DNA of 64,000 nucleotides from CAZAMP01 sp964486455 (GTDB taxonomy: Bacteria; Eisenbacteria; RBG-16-71-46; CAZAMP01): positions 183,116-247,115 of the forward strand of contig CAZAMP010000001.1 in the NCBI GenBank assembly GCA_964486455.1, read 5' to 3'. The notes beneath the pieces are model-generated. The model did no database searches. It was not told the origin of the DNA and saw nothing but the letters and a program-made list of their open reading frames with translations. A program made the translations under genes and the position numbers. Below, one piece after another: positions 35,711-45,500 of the stretch (position 1 is its first letter; each line of letters begins with the position of its first letter).

Positions 35711-37288
35711 ATGAAGATCAGGTCGGGCACCATCCTGGCATCCATGACCGTTCTCGCGCTACTCGGGATGACCGTGCCGACGGCGTCGGCCATCTCCGAG
35801 TTCGATCGCGCCGCACGCCTTACCCTGGCGGGCGATCACGACGCCGCGCTCCGCGAGTACGAAGCATTTCTCAGTCGCGCACCGGAAGACCCCCGGGCTC
35901 CGGTCGCCGCTGCCGCCGCGGCCAACATCCATCTGGAGGTTCGTCGCGACACCACGGCCGCCATCACGGCATGGAACCGAATACTCACCGAGCACCGTGG
36001 CAGCCACTGGTCCTCGGAGGCCGCGCGGATGAAGGGGTCATGCGAAGAGGCGCGGGGTCGTTGGTCGGACGCCGGAGAAGCGTATGAGCTCGCGTTCAAC
36101 CTGGCTATCGAACACGACCACGACACGTCCGACGCCTGGATCAATCAGGTCACCATGGCCGCGGCGAACTGCTATGACCGCGCCGGCGATCGACCGAGGG
36201 TCATCCTGACGTATCAGAAGGTCCTGGAAAGCTCGCCGTCGCCGGAGGTGGCGGCCACCGCCCTCTACCAGATCGGCGAGAATCACGAAGCCGACAACCG
36301 ATCCGAGGAAGCCGCCCAGAGCTATGCCCGGGTGATCGAGGAGTATCCCTCATCTCAGCTCTTTCAACAGGCGATGCAAAAGCGAGAGATCATCGACCGC
36401 CACGCCACGCTGGAGTGGTCTCCCTTCGAAACCTATGCCGAGGGCTCGCGGCTGATCAACCAAGGCGACTTCGAAGGCGCGTTGCGAACCTGCACGGAGG
36501 TTCTCGCGGCATCCGACAACCCCGCGCTCCGCGAGTGTGTCGAGTACCGGCAGATCGCCCTCGAGACGACACGCGACGGGGACTACACGACCGGCTGCCG
36601 CCGGCTCGAATCCTACCTCGATCTTCACCCGCGGGGCCTTCGTACCGAGATGGCCGAGCAAACGCTGGAGGAGAATTGGCGGCCCCTGGCACGGCTCGAA
36701 GCGAGCAGTCGGGCGAACCCCAACGATGCTGGGACACTGCACGCGCTCGGGCAGGGCTACGTCCGCGCGCGGTCGATCGACAAGGGCATCGTGACGCTGG
36801 AGGCGGCTCGGGCCCAGGACCCGACGGACGCCATAACCCAGCGCACGCTCGGTTTCGCATACGCCGGAGCCGGCCGCAACGAGGAGGCGCGCGACGCATT
36901 CGGCGTTTACCTCGACCAGCGCCCTGATGACGTCAACGCGATCAACATGATGGGCTACACGTGCCTCGGCATCGGCGATGTCGACGAAGCACTCACCTAC
37001 TTCGAAAAGTACGTCGAAATCGCACCCGATGAAGCCAATGCCCACGACAGCTACGGCGAGGGCCTGATGCGAGCCGGGCGCCTAGAAGAGTCGGCGCACC
37101 AATACGAAATGGCCATCGAGATCGACCCCTCCTTCTACTACTCGTACTTCATGTTGGGCCAGGTGTACGAACGGTTGAACAATCCTGTGAAAGCCATCGG
37201 GGCGTACGAAGGCTATCTGGACATCGTTTCGAGCGGGCCGCAGGCCGATCAGGCGCGCGCGGCGTTGGACACGCTTCGAACTCAGTGA
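35711..37288 (+). CDS. Exported TPR protein
   Basis: A 525-aa protein with a signal peptide (about 1-28, ending TASA). The rest is helical, with TPR repeats through its length: SEFDRAARLTLAGDHDAALR, EAADQ-like units around residues 60-250, and a clear C-terminal run (LHALGQGYVRARSIDKG, TLGFAYAGAGRNEEARDAF, MMGYTCLGIGDVDEALTYF, YGEGLMRAGRLEESAHQY). The ATG at 35711 has GGAGGAGGG upstream; the frame is open far upstream over the divergent DUF362 gene but that part is not coding. It is the first gene of a plus-strand set with DUF362 and DUF6599, and may be a scaffold for their complex (inference). Confidence 0.85.
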   Translation: MKIRSGTILASMTVLALLGMTVPTASAISEFDRAARLTLAGDHDAALREYEAFLSRAPEDPRAPVAAAAAANIHLEVRRDTTAAITAWNRILTEHRGSHWSSEAARMKGSCEEARGRWSDAGEAYELAFNLAIEHDHDTSDAWINQVTMAAANCYDRAGDRPRVILTYQKVLESSPSPEVAATALYQIGENHEADNRSEEAAQSYARVIEEYPSSQLFQQAMQKREIIDRHATLEWSPFETYAEGSRLINQGDFEGALRTCTEVLAASDNPALRECVEYRQIALETTRDGDYTTGCRRLESYLDLHPRGLRTEMAEQTLEENWRPLARLEASSRANPNDAGTLHALGQGYVRARSIDKGIVTLEAARAQDPTDAITQRTLGFAYAGAGRNEEARDAFGVYLDQRPDDVNAINMMGYTCLGIGDVDEALTYFEKYVEIAPDEANAHDSYGEGLMRAGRLEESAHQYEMAIEIDPSFYYSYFMLGQVYERLNNPVKAIGAYEGYLDIVSSGPQADQARAALDTLRTQ

Positions 37289-37313
37289 CGCTTGATATGG
37301 AAGGACTGACAAG

Positions 37314-38246
37314 ATGACCGGCAGAACAGGCAAGAACGTATCAAGGCGCGAGTTTCTCCGTTACTCCGCCGCCGTGGGCGCTGGAGCCGCCCTCGCGTCG
37401 CCCGGCACCCTCTCCCGCGCGCTGGCTGGGACACGGCTCGATTTCTATGAACCTCCCATCGACCTGGCCGTCGTCAAGGGCGGATCACCGGTGAAGAACT
37501 GCTTGGGCGCGGTTGAAGCGCTGGGAGGGTTCCCGAAGTTCGTTCGGGAGGGCGACAAGGTCGTGGTCAAACCGAATCCGATCGGCAGCAACAGTCCGGA
37601 CCGTGCCATCAACACTCATCCGGACATGGTAGAGGCGGTCGTTCGCGAGTGCTTCAAAGCGGGCGCGAAAGAAGTCATCGCGATCAGTCATGATGACGCG
37701 CGCTCGGTCCGGGAGAACGGCACGTTAGCCGCGGTCGAGCGGGCCGGCGGTACGATGACGGTCCTCAGCCAGCATGAGCAGTTCAGTGAGGTCGTGGTGC
37801 CTCGCGGACGCATCCTGCGTCATGTCGAGCTGGCCACAGATCTAATCGACGCGGATGTGTTCATCAACATGCCGATCGCGAAACACCATGCCGCCGCGCG
37901 TGTGACCTTCGCGATGAAGAATCTGATGGGCGTCAACTGGGATCGGAACCGTTTTCACCGGACCGACCTGCAACAGACGATCGCCGAGCTGGCGACGACG
38001 GTGAAGCACAGCCTGGTGATCATGGACGCCAATCACGTGCTGCTGACGAACGGACCGGGCGGCCCGGGTGAGGTACGAATCGCCAATCAGGTCATCGCCG
38101 GCGTCGATCCGGTGGCTGTCGACGCGTTCACGACTCGCTTCCTCGACCTCGAGCCGGACGACATCGGCCACATTCAACAGGCCCACGAGCTAGGCGTCGG
38201 CCGGATCGACCTCGCCGACATGACGATCAAGGAGTTCGAAGCGTAG
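37314..38246 (+). CDS. Tat-exported DUF362 protein (second copy)
   Basis: A 310-aa protein with a Tat signal (SRREFLRYSAAVGAGAAL). It shares the DUF362 blocks with the copy at 34538-35482: VVKPNPIGSNSPDRAINTHP, NMPIAKHHAAARVTFAMKNL and VDAFTTRFLDLEP. It lacks the Cys-rich second block (it reads AISHDDARSVRENG where the other has GDNTCHDASQC), so the two copies may differ in metal binding or partner. It lies 25 bp after the TPR gene and about 100 bp before the DUF6599 gene. Function unknown. Confidence 0.88.
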   Translation: MTGRTGKNVSRREFLRYSAAVGAGAALASPGTLSRALAGTRLDFYEPPIDLAVVKGGSPVKNCLGAVEALGGFPKFVREGDKVVVKPNPIGSNSPDRAINTHPDMVEAVVRECFKAGAKEVIAISHDDARSVRENGTLAAVERAGGTMTVLSQHEQFSEVVVPRGRILRHVELATDLIDADVFINMPIAKHHAAARVTFAMKNLMGVNWDRNRFHRTDLQQTIAELATTVKHSLVIMDANHVLLTNGPGGPGEVRIANQVIAGVDPVAVDAFTTRFLDLEPDDIGHIQQAHELGVGRIDLADMTIKEFEA

Positions 38247-38352
38247 TGTCCCGGTTAGGAGATTCGGTGCGTATTTCAGCAAGCCATTCGTGGTTCCCCG
38301 GCGAGGCGCGACGACGAGGCGTACCCACGAGGTGCGTCGAGGAGGAGCAACG

Positions 38353-39345
38353 ATGCGCGAATCGACGTTACGGAAGCGCCGCCCATCCCCTCCCGGGCGC
38401 GCCGTGTGCAGGGCCGCCGCGGCGGCGGCCCTCACCCTAGTCACTCTCGGTGCCTCGTCCGCCGCAGATGACGTTGTCGTGCTTCCGGACTCTCTCGGTG
38501 CCTGGACGATCCGCGGCCCGGCGACCCGCTACGATGCCGAGACGCTTTTCGACTACATGAACGGCGGGGCCGAGGTATACACCGGCTACCGCTTCAGCGC
38601 CCTGGACGTCTACGAGTACGCCTCCCCGACCGAAGACGACATCGTGGTAGAGCTCTACTGGATGCGCTCATCTGACGACGCCTTCGGTTTGCTTTCACGC
38701 GACTGGGACGGTGACGTTCTCGGGGCGGGCTCCGGTGATTCCGTGTTTCCCCGCGCGCTCTACCGTACGGGCGAGCTTCGCCTCTGGTCGGATGACCTCT
38801 TCGCGCGCATCCTCGCGTATGAAGAAACCGGTCCATCGAGAGAAGCGGTGATGAAGATCGCGCGACTCATTGAGACCGGCCGCCCCTCATCGGATCCTCC
38901 TCGGCTTCTGGTCGCCGTTCCGGGGACAATCGCGGGTTCCTACCGGCCCGTACCAAAGCAGGCGTTCTTTTTCCGCTCACACGTCGTCTTGGGGTCTCGG
39001 TTCCTTGTCAGCATGCGGAATGAGCTCGAGCTGAACCGCTCCGTCGGCGGACTTTGCGTTGCGTATGCAGACACCACGGACGAGTACCCCGAGACGGTGA
39101 GCCTGCTTCTCCTGCGGTACATGAGCGCGCGCGATGCGGCCCGCGCGCTCGAGCGGTATCGGGAGAAAGTCCTGCCGGGCGATCACGAGGGAGACGTCGT
39201 GGAGACGGAAGATGGATGTCTCGGGTTCGCCCACTCGGGACGGCACCTGTCGATCGTTCACGGCACTCCGGACGCGAATCTCACTCGGCGCTTCACCGAC
39301 GCGGCGATCACCGCCCTCGAACGATCGGACGGGAGCCCGCAGTGA
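38353..39345 (+). CDS. Exported DUF6599-like protein
   Basis: A 330-aa protein with a signal peptide (about 10-38). It shows the pattern TLFDYMNGGAEVYTGYRFS, then VVELYWMRSSDDAFGL and GLCVAYADTTDEYPETVSLL. I recognise this as the DUF6599 family (FxYxNGGAExY), whose function is not known. The ATG at 38353 has GGAGGAG upstream; a start at 38290 would add residues that do not look conserved. It closes the plus-strand set with TPR and DUF362. The family assignment is from memory of the motif. Confidence 0.75.
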   Translation: MRESTLRKRRPSPPGRAVCRAAAAAALTLVTLGASSAADDVVVLPDSLGAWTIRGPATRYDAETLFDYMNGGAEVYTGYRFSALDVYEYASPTEDDIVVELYWMRSSDDAFGLLSRDWDGDVLGAGSGDSVFPRALYRTGELRLWSDDLFARILAYEETGPSREAVMKIARLIETGRPSSDPPRLLVAVPGTIAGSYRPVPKQAFFFRSHVVLGSRFLVSMRNELELNRSVGGLCVAYADTTDEYPETVSLLLLRYMSARDAARALERYREKVLPGDHEGDVVETEDGCLGFAHSGRHLSIVHGTPDANLTRRFTDAAITALERSDGSPQ

Positions 39346-39451
39346 CCGGGGCACACGGGGTCCTTCTTCGACTTAATTCCCGGCCGGCGACGAAACGCCC
39401 GACCTCCGTCGCTGCGCGCAATCGGTCGGATCTCGCGCCGTTGATCTCAGG

Positions 39452-40555
39452 CTAGATCTTGATCTTGCCGTCCTCAACGATCTTCCGGCCGTCGGCGTAG
39501 ACGACGCCTCCCGACCTCAAGTCGCAGATCATGTCCCAATGGAGCGCGCTCTTGTTGACGCCACCACACTCCTTGTAGGGAAGCCCCAGCGCCAAGTGCA
39601 CGGAGCCGCCGATCTTCTCGTCGAAGAGGATGTTCTTGGTGTGCTTGGTTATGCCGTAGTTGGTGCCGATGGCGAACTCGCCCAGGATCTTCGCGCCCGC
39701 GTCCTGACCCAGCATCGTGCGAAGGAACTCATGCCCTTTCTTGGCCTTGTGTCGGGTGACTCTACCCTTCTTGAACGTGAGCTCGATCCCGTCCACCTCG
39801 CGCCCGCCGTAGACGGTCGGGAAACTGTAGCGGATCCGTCCTTCCGTCGCGTCCTCTATCGGCGCCGTGAATACCTCACCATCAGGCATGTTCTTCTCAC
39901 CGCAACAGTTGATCCACTTGCGGCCGGTGCAGTCGAGTCGGAGATCGGTGCCGTCGGCAACGACGCGGAACTTCTTCGCCTTGTTGAGGAACTTCACCAT
40001 CTCGGCCTGGCGCTTCTCGACGTCCTTCCAACGCTTCACCGCGCCCGGCTTGTCGCACAGGCATGCGCCGTAGACGAACGAGGTCCATTCCTCCATGCCC
40101 ATCTCCGCATCCTGCGCCTCGCCCGGAGCCGGGTAGCACATACCCGACCATCGCAGCTCGCCCTTCGCACTGCGTTCCATCATGATCTCGTTGATCGCTC
40201 TCCTGGACTGACTGGCCTGGGCAATCTTCTCCGGCGGGACGTTCGAGAGCCGCTTCGAGTTTTCACTGCCCAAGATCGCGAGGAGGTGGTCGATCGTCTT
40301 CATCTCGAACTCCGCCATCGGGCTCACGTAGTCGAGCTGGTGATCGGCGGCCAGCGCGTAGTGGAGTTCGGCGCCCCATCCGAAATGCGGTCGAAGCACC
40401 GGATGCGCGCCCCTCTGCAAGACGGCGCGGACGACCTCCTTCATCATGGGCTCCGACACGACATCGCCCATGATCACGACCTTATGGTGCTTCCTCACTC
40501 GAAGACTGTATCGAACCAACAGATCGGCCAATCGTTCCAGTCTGACGTCAGCCAT
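39452..40555 (-). CDS. M29 family aminopeptidase (AmpS/PepS-like)
   Basis: A 367-aa cocatalytic metallopeptidase. The metal-binding blocks of M29 are all present: NMPDGEVFTAPIE, GEFAIGTN, LFDEKIGGSVHLALG and ALHWDMICD. Members are broad-specificity cytoplasmic leucyl-type aminopeptidases. The ATG at 40555 is the third of three ATGs after GGAGG and has the best spacing (six bases). It lies 28 bp downstream of the ArmA-like methyltransferase gene on the same strand, probably in one transcript. Confidence 0.92.
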   Translation of the reverse strand: MADVRLERLADLLVRYSLRVRKHHKVVIMGDVVSEPMMKEVVRAVLQRGAHPVLRPHFGWGAELHYALAADHQLDYVSPMAEFEMKTIDHLLAILGSENSKRLSNVPPEKIAQASQSRRAINEIMMERSAKGELRWSGMCYPAPGEAQDAEMGMEEWTSFVYGACLCDKPGAVKRWKDVEKRQAEMVKFLNKAKKFRVVADGTDLRLDCTGRKWINCCGEKNMPDGEVFTAPIEDATEGRIRYSFPTVYGGREVDGIELTFKKGRVTRHKAKKGHEFLRTMLGQDAGAKILGEFAIGTNYGITKHTKNILFDEKIGGSVHLALGLPYKECGGVNKSALHWDMICDLRSGGVVYADGRKIVEDGKIKI

Positions 40556-40583
40556 CATCATCCTCCACATCGCCACGGCGGGC

Positions 40584-41408
40584 TCACTCAACACGCTTGT
40601 CGACTACGAAGACCAGTTCCCCATCCAGCGGCAGCCTGGTGATCATCCAATCTCGATCACCGAGCATTCGAACGAACGCGTCGTCGTAGAAACGCTCCAT
40701 GCCCCGCCGCCGGCCGGAGAGACTCGCAACGGGGAACGATACCACGACCCGGCGCACATTGAGAGATTCGATCAACTCCAGCGTAGTGCCCTCGCGGCGC
40801 CGCTCCAGGCACGGCACGGCCATCAAGAGAAACGCGAGATCCGCTGGCTCCGACGGCGGAGAGCAGAGGATATCCTGAAGCTCGAGGGCCGGCGGACGAC
40901 CGATGGCCTCGAGAAAGGCGTTCAGTCGATCGACGAGGTTTCCGACGATCTCGTATCCGCGGTACACCGAGTCGTCCGCCAGGTCCATCCAGGGGATACT
41001 CAACGGGTGCAGGCCGCAAGCCAGATCGAGGATGACACGTGGCTTCCCCGCAAGGGCAAAGAGCTTCGAGTAGAAACCGTCCAGCAGCGGCAGGCGCTCC
41101 CGGGTCGAGCTATGTCCCCGCATCATCCGCGCGCAGATGCCCCGAAGGCGCTCGTGGTCGTTTCGGCGGAACGCGTCTCGAACGTCGGAGATCTGATCGC
41201 CGAACGGAGGGGTGGTGAGATAGACCGCCTGAATCGCATGAAGGCTGCTCCGCGCCGCCTTCACCGCCTCGGCGGTCCGCTTGTATTTCGGCAGGGTCGT
41301 CCGAATGACATCGCGGAGCGTATCATCGCAAATCGAGCCGTACTTCCGTGACGATCGGGCCGATGCCACGAACGCGTCCACGACTTCGTTCACGCTGTTG
41401 GCCGACAT
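40584..41408 (-). CDS. ArmA/Rmt-family 16S rRNA (guanine1405-N7) methyltransferase homolog
   Basis: A 274-aa protein that resembles the aminoglycoside-resistance 16S rRNA m7G1405 methyltransferases (ArmA, RmtB, FmrO, KgmB) in order and wording of motifs. HSSTRER (99-105) matches the family HSSTxER; DGFYSKLF follows. The SAM site is ILDLACGLHPLSIPWM (Asp128 near its start), where the family has ILDxGCGxNPLxxPWM. The late motifs are AFLLMAVPCLERR and VVVSFPVASLSGRRRGMERFY, matching the family SFPxxSLSGxxxGMxxxY. Length is in the family range (about 250-290). It probably methylates G1405 in the decoding site, which blocks 4,6-disubstituted deoxystreptamine aminoglycosides. ATG 41408 is chosen: it lies 7 bp after the tgt stop; longer frames enter tgt. 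Resistance activity is an inference. Confidence 0.85.
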   Translation of the reverse strand: MSANSVNEVVDAFVASARSSRKYGSICDDTLRDVIRTTLPKYKRTAEAVKAARSSLHAIQAVYLTTPPFGDQISDVRDAFRRNDHERLRGICARMMRGHSSTRERLPLLDGFYSKLFALAGKPRVILDLACGLHPLSIPWMDLADDSVYRGYEIVGNLVDRLNAFLEAIGRPPALELQDILCSPPSEPADLAFLLMAVPCLERRREGTTLELIESLNVRRVVVSFPVASLSGRRRGMERFYDDAFVRMLGDRDWMITRLPLDGELVFVVDKRVE

Positions 41409-41415
41409 GACGAGG

Positions 41416-42510
41416 TCAATCCCCGATTTGCGTTTCGCGCAGCTCCCCAACGAGCCGGCGATAGAACCTGAGATTGTGCATGGTGGCGAGCCTCGGCGCC
41501 AACCCATCGCGGACACGGAAGAGATGGTGGAGATATCCTCGGCTGTAGCGGCGACAACACAGGCAATCGCAACCGTCTTCCACCAGCTGATCATCTCGAC
41601 GATGGCGCTCGTCGAAGGGATTGATGGAACGGTAGAAGGCGCCGTCCGGCGCGGGTGCCCCACCGGCCGGAGCGCGAACGAAGAGCCGCCCCCGGCGCGC
41701 GTCCCGGGTCGGCATAACGCAATCGAACATATCGTAGCCATGGCGAAACGCCGAGACCAGGTTCTCGGGCTTGCCGATTCCCAGGGCGAAGCGCGGTCGG
41801 TTCTCCGTCGTCAACTCCGCTACCTGGGCGACGCTCTCCGAAAGACGGCCGGCGGCGGTGATCGGCCACCCGCCATACGCATAGCCGTCGAAGTCCAACT
41901 CGAGGACAGCCTCTGCGCATTCGCGCCGGAGCGCGGCGTCCTCACCCCCTTGAATCACGGCGAACAGCAGTGGCCGTCTCTCGAGTGGGGTCTTGGCCTC
42001 GGCGAGCATCCGATCGTAGGTCTCCCGGCATCGTGAGGCCCAGCGGATCGTCCGCTCTACGCTCTGGCGCTGTCGCTCATCTGGCGCATCCGGGTGCGTG
42101 CAGTCGTCCAAACAGAACATCACGTCGGCCCCGATCCGGAACTGCGTCTGGATGCACTTCTCCGGGGTGAGAAGCGTCTTCTCCCCCCCCTTCTCGAAGC
42201 GATAGATGAAGCCCTTGTTCGAGATCGACCCGAACCGTTTTCCACCTTCCAAAAGCGAGTAGGCTTGAAACCCGCCGGAATCGGCGGCGACCGGACCGTT
42301 CCAGTTCATGAAATCGTAGATGCCGCCGTGAGCGCTCACGGATGGGATTCCGGGGCACACGAGAAGATGGAAGATGTTCACGACGACACCCTGAACATCG
42401 CATGCTTCGAGATCCTCACCGCCGAGCGTCCGGATGACCCCCCGCGTGGCATCCGGAAAGAAGGCGGGCGTCAGAATGTCACCGCTCGGCGTGAGAACCG
42501 ATCGAACCAT
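41416..42510 (-). CDS. tgt: Divergent tRNA-guanine transglycosylase family protein
   Basis: A 364-aa TIM-barrel protein. It keeps the two catalytic Asp: Asp77 in ADSGGFQAYSLL and Asp263 in MFDCVMPTRDARRG. The zinc site is present as CDCLCCRRY with a following His (YLHHL). FAVIQGGEDAALRRECAE is also typical. It departs from usual bacterial TGT in the early region (VVNIFHLLVCPG for the expected LGNTYHL), so its substrate may not be tRNA with preQ1. No queuosine biosynthesis genes are in the window. It lies 27 bp downstream of a C25-type gene and 7 bp upstream of the rRNA methyltransferase gene. Confidence 0.85.
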   Translation of the reverse strand: MVRSVLTPSGDILTPAFFPDATRGVIRTLGGEDLEACDVQGVVVNIFHLLVCPGIPSVSAHGGIYDFMNWNGPVAADSGGFQAYSLLEGGKRFGSISNKGFIYRFEKGGEKTLLTPEKCIQTQFRIGADVMFCLDDCTHPDAPDERQRQSVERTIRWASRCRETYDRMLAEAKTPLERRPLLFAVIQGGEDAALRRECAEAVLELDFDGYAYGGWPITAAGRLSESVAQVAELTTENRPRFALGIGKPENLVSAFRHGYDMFDCVMPTRDARRGRLFVRAPAGGAPAPDGAFYRSINPFDERHRRDDQLVEDGCDCLCCRRYSRGYLHHLFRVRDGLAPRLATMHNLRFYRRLVGELRETQIGD

Positions 42511-42537
42511 TGGCAACGCTTTCAGGCGCGATGTGAA

Positions 42538-45500
42538 TCAGCGCAGCAGCGTCAGCTGCCGCACCTGCATGAAGCCCGGGGCCTCGAGTCGCACGAAGTA
42601 GACGCCGGACCCAACCGGGAGTCCACCGGCATCGTGCCCGTCCCACCTGACGCCGTGCTCGCCCGCGGTCACCACGTCATCGACGAGCGTGATCACACGA
42701 CGTCCGGACACATCATAGAGGACGAGCTTGACCGGAACCGTCTCTGAAACCCGATACGTGATCATCGTGGAAGGATTGAACGGATTCGGCCGGTTCGCGT
42801 CCAGCCCGACGCGGCCGGTCATGATCTCCGCCTCCACGCCAACGGCTTCATCGATCGCGGTCAAGAGGAAGTCGTCGACGGCCGCCTCGACGAGTGACCC
42901 CGGGAGATAGTCCTGCGCCACGAACTGGATCTGGACCTGCGAGGTCATCTCCAGATAGTCATGCAGAGCGAAGCTCCGGTACACCCAATCGTTCGTGCTC
43001 TCCAGCGTGTGCTCGAGGTGTATCCAGTTCAAACCGTCGTTTGTGACATCTACGTCCCAGTAGTCCTGCCCTGGATTGTTCCCGCGGTTGTTCGTGTACC
43101 ACACCCAGTACTCGATCCGCGAAGCTGTGAAGCCGCTGAGATCGAACATCGGCGAACGTAGGGTCGTCTTGCCGCGGTCCACGTCCGCCGCACCCGCGGC
43201 ATCGCCCGGATCGTCGTTCGCGGTGACGAAGCAGAGAACACCGGGGTCGTCGGTGTGATCATCTTCCGGCTGCACCGGGTACCCGTTGTACTCCGTCCCG
43301 CGCGGATCGAGCCGATCCCATATCCCATCAATGGCATCGTCGTCGGCTGCACCGACGGTCCAGCCGTTGTCGACCTCGAAGTCGTCGTTCAGGAGCTCCA
43401 TCTCCGGGGCTACAACGAATGAGTAACGCGCGGCCGGCGCCCCCGGCGGATCGAACGACTCGTACCCGAGGACGTCACGCGCGTGGACGTAGTATTCGAC
43501 CAACGTCTCGTAGCTCTGCCCTGGGATCTCGCCGATGTACAGATTTCCACCCTGGTAGACCAAGACGGCTTCCGCGTCGGCGCTACCGTTGACGCGATAG
43601 AAGAGGCTGGCCGCGTCCAGTCCCGAATACTCCACGATCTGGACCGAGATCGCGTATGGGCCCACGGTGTCCGAGGTTGACGGATGAGGCGTCGTTGTCA
43701 CAGTGGGCGGAGCGATATCCGTCAACGAGAAGTCGAGCTTCGTCAGCTCGCTCACGACGACATTCACATCGTAGGCGGTATCCGGCTCGAAGCTCACGTG
43801 CTCGACGGCGACGTCGTAAGTCCCCTCAGGAGCGCTTCCCAGATAACTTCCGTCCGGCCCGGTGAAGAACGCACGATCGAGCTCTAGGAGTTTCACCTGC
43901 GCGCCGGGGATGGGGGCGCCACCGTACGAGGCGTTCGTCACATCGCCCCCAAGCTGCCCCATCGGCAGGAACTGCGCCGGCATGAACCGGATGGCTCGCC
44001 CCGCCTGCAGCGTTGCCGCACCATCGGGATACTGATCGAAGAAGGTGTAGAGGATTCCGTCCGACTGATCCGGGCTTTCGATGCCCACCGTGGCGTAGCC
44101 GTCCACCGGGTCGTAGTTGTTGACAGTGTGATACTGGAGGATGATCTCTCCGTCACCCGTCGACGTAGGATGGTGTGCCGGATCCAGGAAAATCGCCTGA
44201 CACACCTGCTCGCGGCCTTGCTCGTTCTTCATGCGGCTGTATTCGACAATCCAGCGGTGTTGGGTTTCGTCATACAACTGATAGACTTTTCCACCACTCA
44301 CCTCACGGAGATCGTCCCAGAAAACGGCGATCATTGCCGCCGGTCCGCCCGCGCCGGGGATCGTCCAGTTTCGGTAGACGGTCAAGTACGTCTCACCCAT
44401 CGCTATCCAACCGTTCGAGCAAATCGTGGCGCGAGTGTATGACTCCCCGTAGTAGTTGAAGGTGAAAGGAAGGTCGACGACACGCGATTTGTCTTGATAA
44501 GTACCGTTGTCACCAAGAACGACTTCCGAGCCTGCCCCTCCATAAGCGGGATCGATCTCGATCCAGTCGTAGACGGGGACTTCGCCGTAGTCGGTGTCTG
44601 TATCGTCGAACGCGAAGTAGCCGTATGCGTCGGGGCCGAGCGGATCGGTCGACGAGACCTGGCCGATCGTCAGCACGAAGAAAGCGGTATCGGTCACACC
44701 GCTCGAGAACTCGGTGGCCACCATGAAATTCGCCAGATGACCGTTGTAGGTGCCGGGATCCACACTGATCGTGAAGCGGTCGATCGTGTTCTCACCGGTT
44801 CCCGATGCCGGGATCGACCCGAACATCCCCGTGTCATCCGTGATGGTGACGAATTGGCTCGCCGTCATCAACGTTCCGGAGACGTCGTCGGCCGATTTGC
44901 CTCCATCGTTTCGGAGACGAACGCTGATGTCGACCGTTTCACCCGGGTCGACCACGCCGTTGCCGCCGGCTCCGTAGAGCGTGGTAGCGTCGGTGACCAA
45001 GTCCGCCGCGACCACCGCCACGTCGATGAGCGAGTGCCACTCGTCCTGGCCCGATGCCGCGTCGAGCCCGAAGCGAATCGTGTGGCCGTTCGGGCAGCCG
45101 AGATCCACGTCGAAGTCGAAGTCATCCGCACTCCAGGCCGATCCACCCGCGGCAATGCTTCCGAATGTTTCCGATCCATCCACGATGGTGACGTAAGGAT
45201 CGAGGGTCGTGAGCGTGGCGGTGACGTCGGGCGCGCCCATGCTGCCGGTGTTGCGGAGCTGGACGGGTAGCTCGACCGTCTCGCCCGGATTGACGATCCC
45301 GTCCCCGTCACCGCTGCTCGATCCCGTATCGTCGTCATCGACTGTGGAAGACTCGTACCCGACAAAGACGTCCTCGGCGGCCACCGGTATCGTAACGAGG
45401 TACGGATGATGGTTGTGCTTGGTGACCGTCAGGAGCATGTCACCGGCCGTCGCCGCGTCGATCGGGAGCTCGACATCGCCGTTCGCGTCCGTATAGCCGA

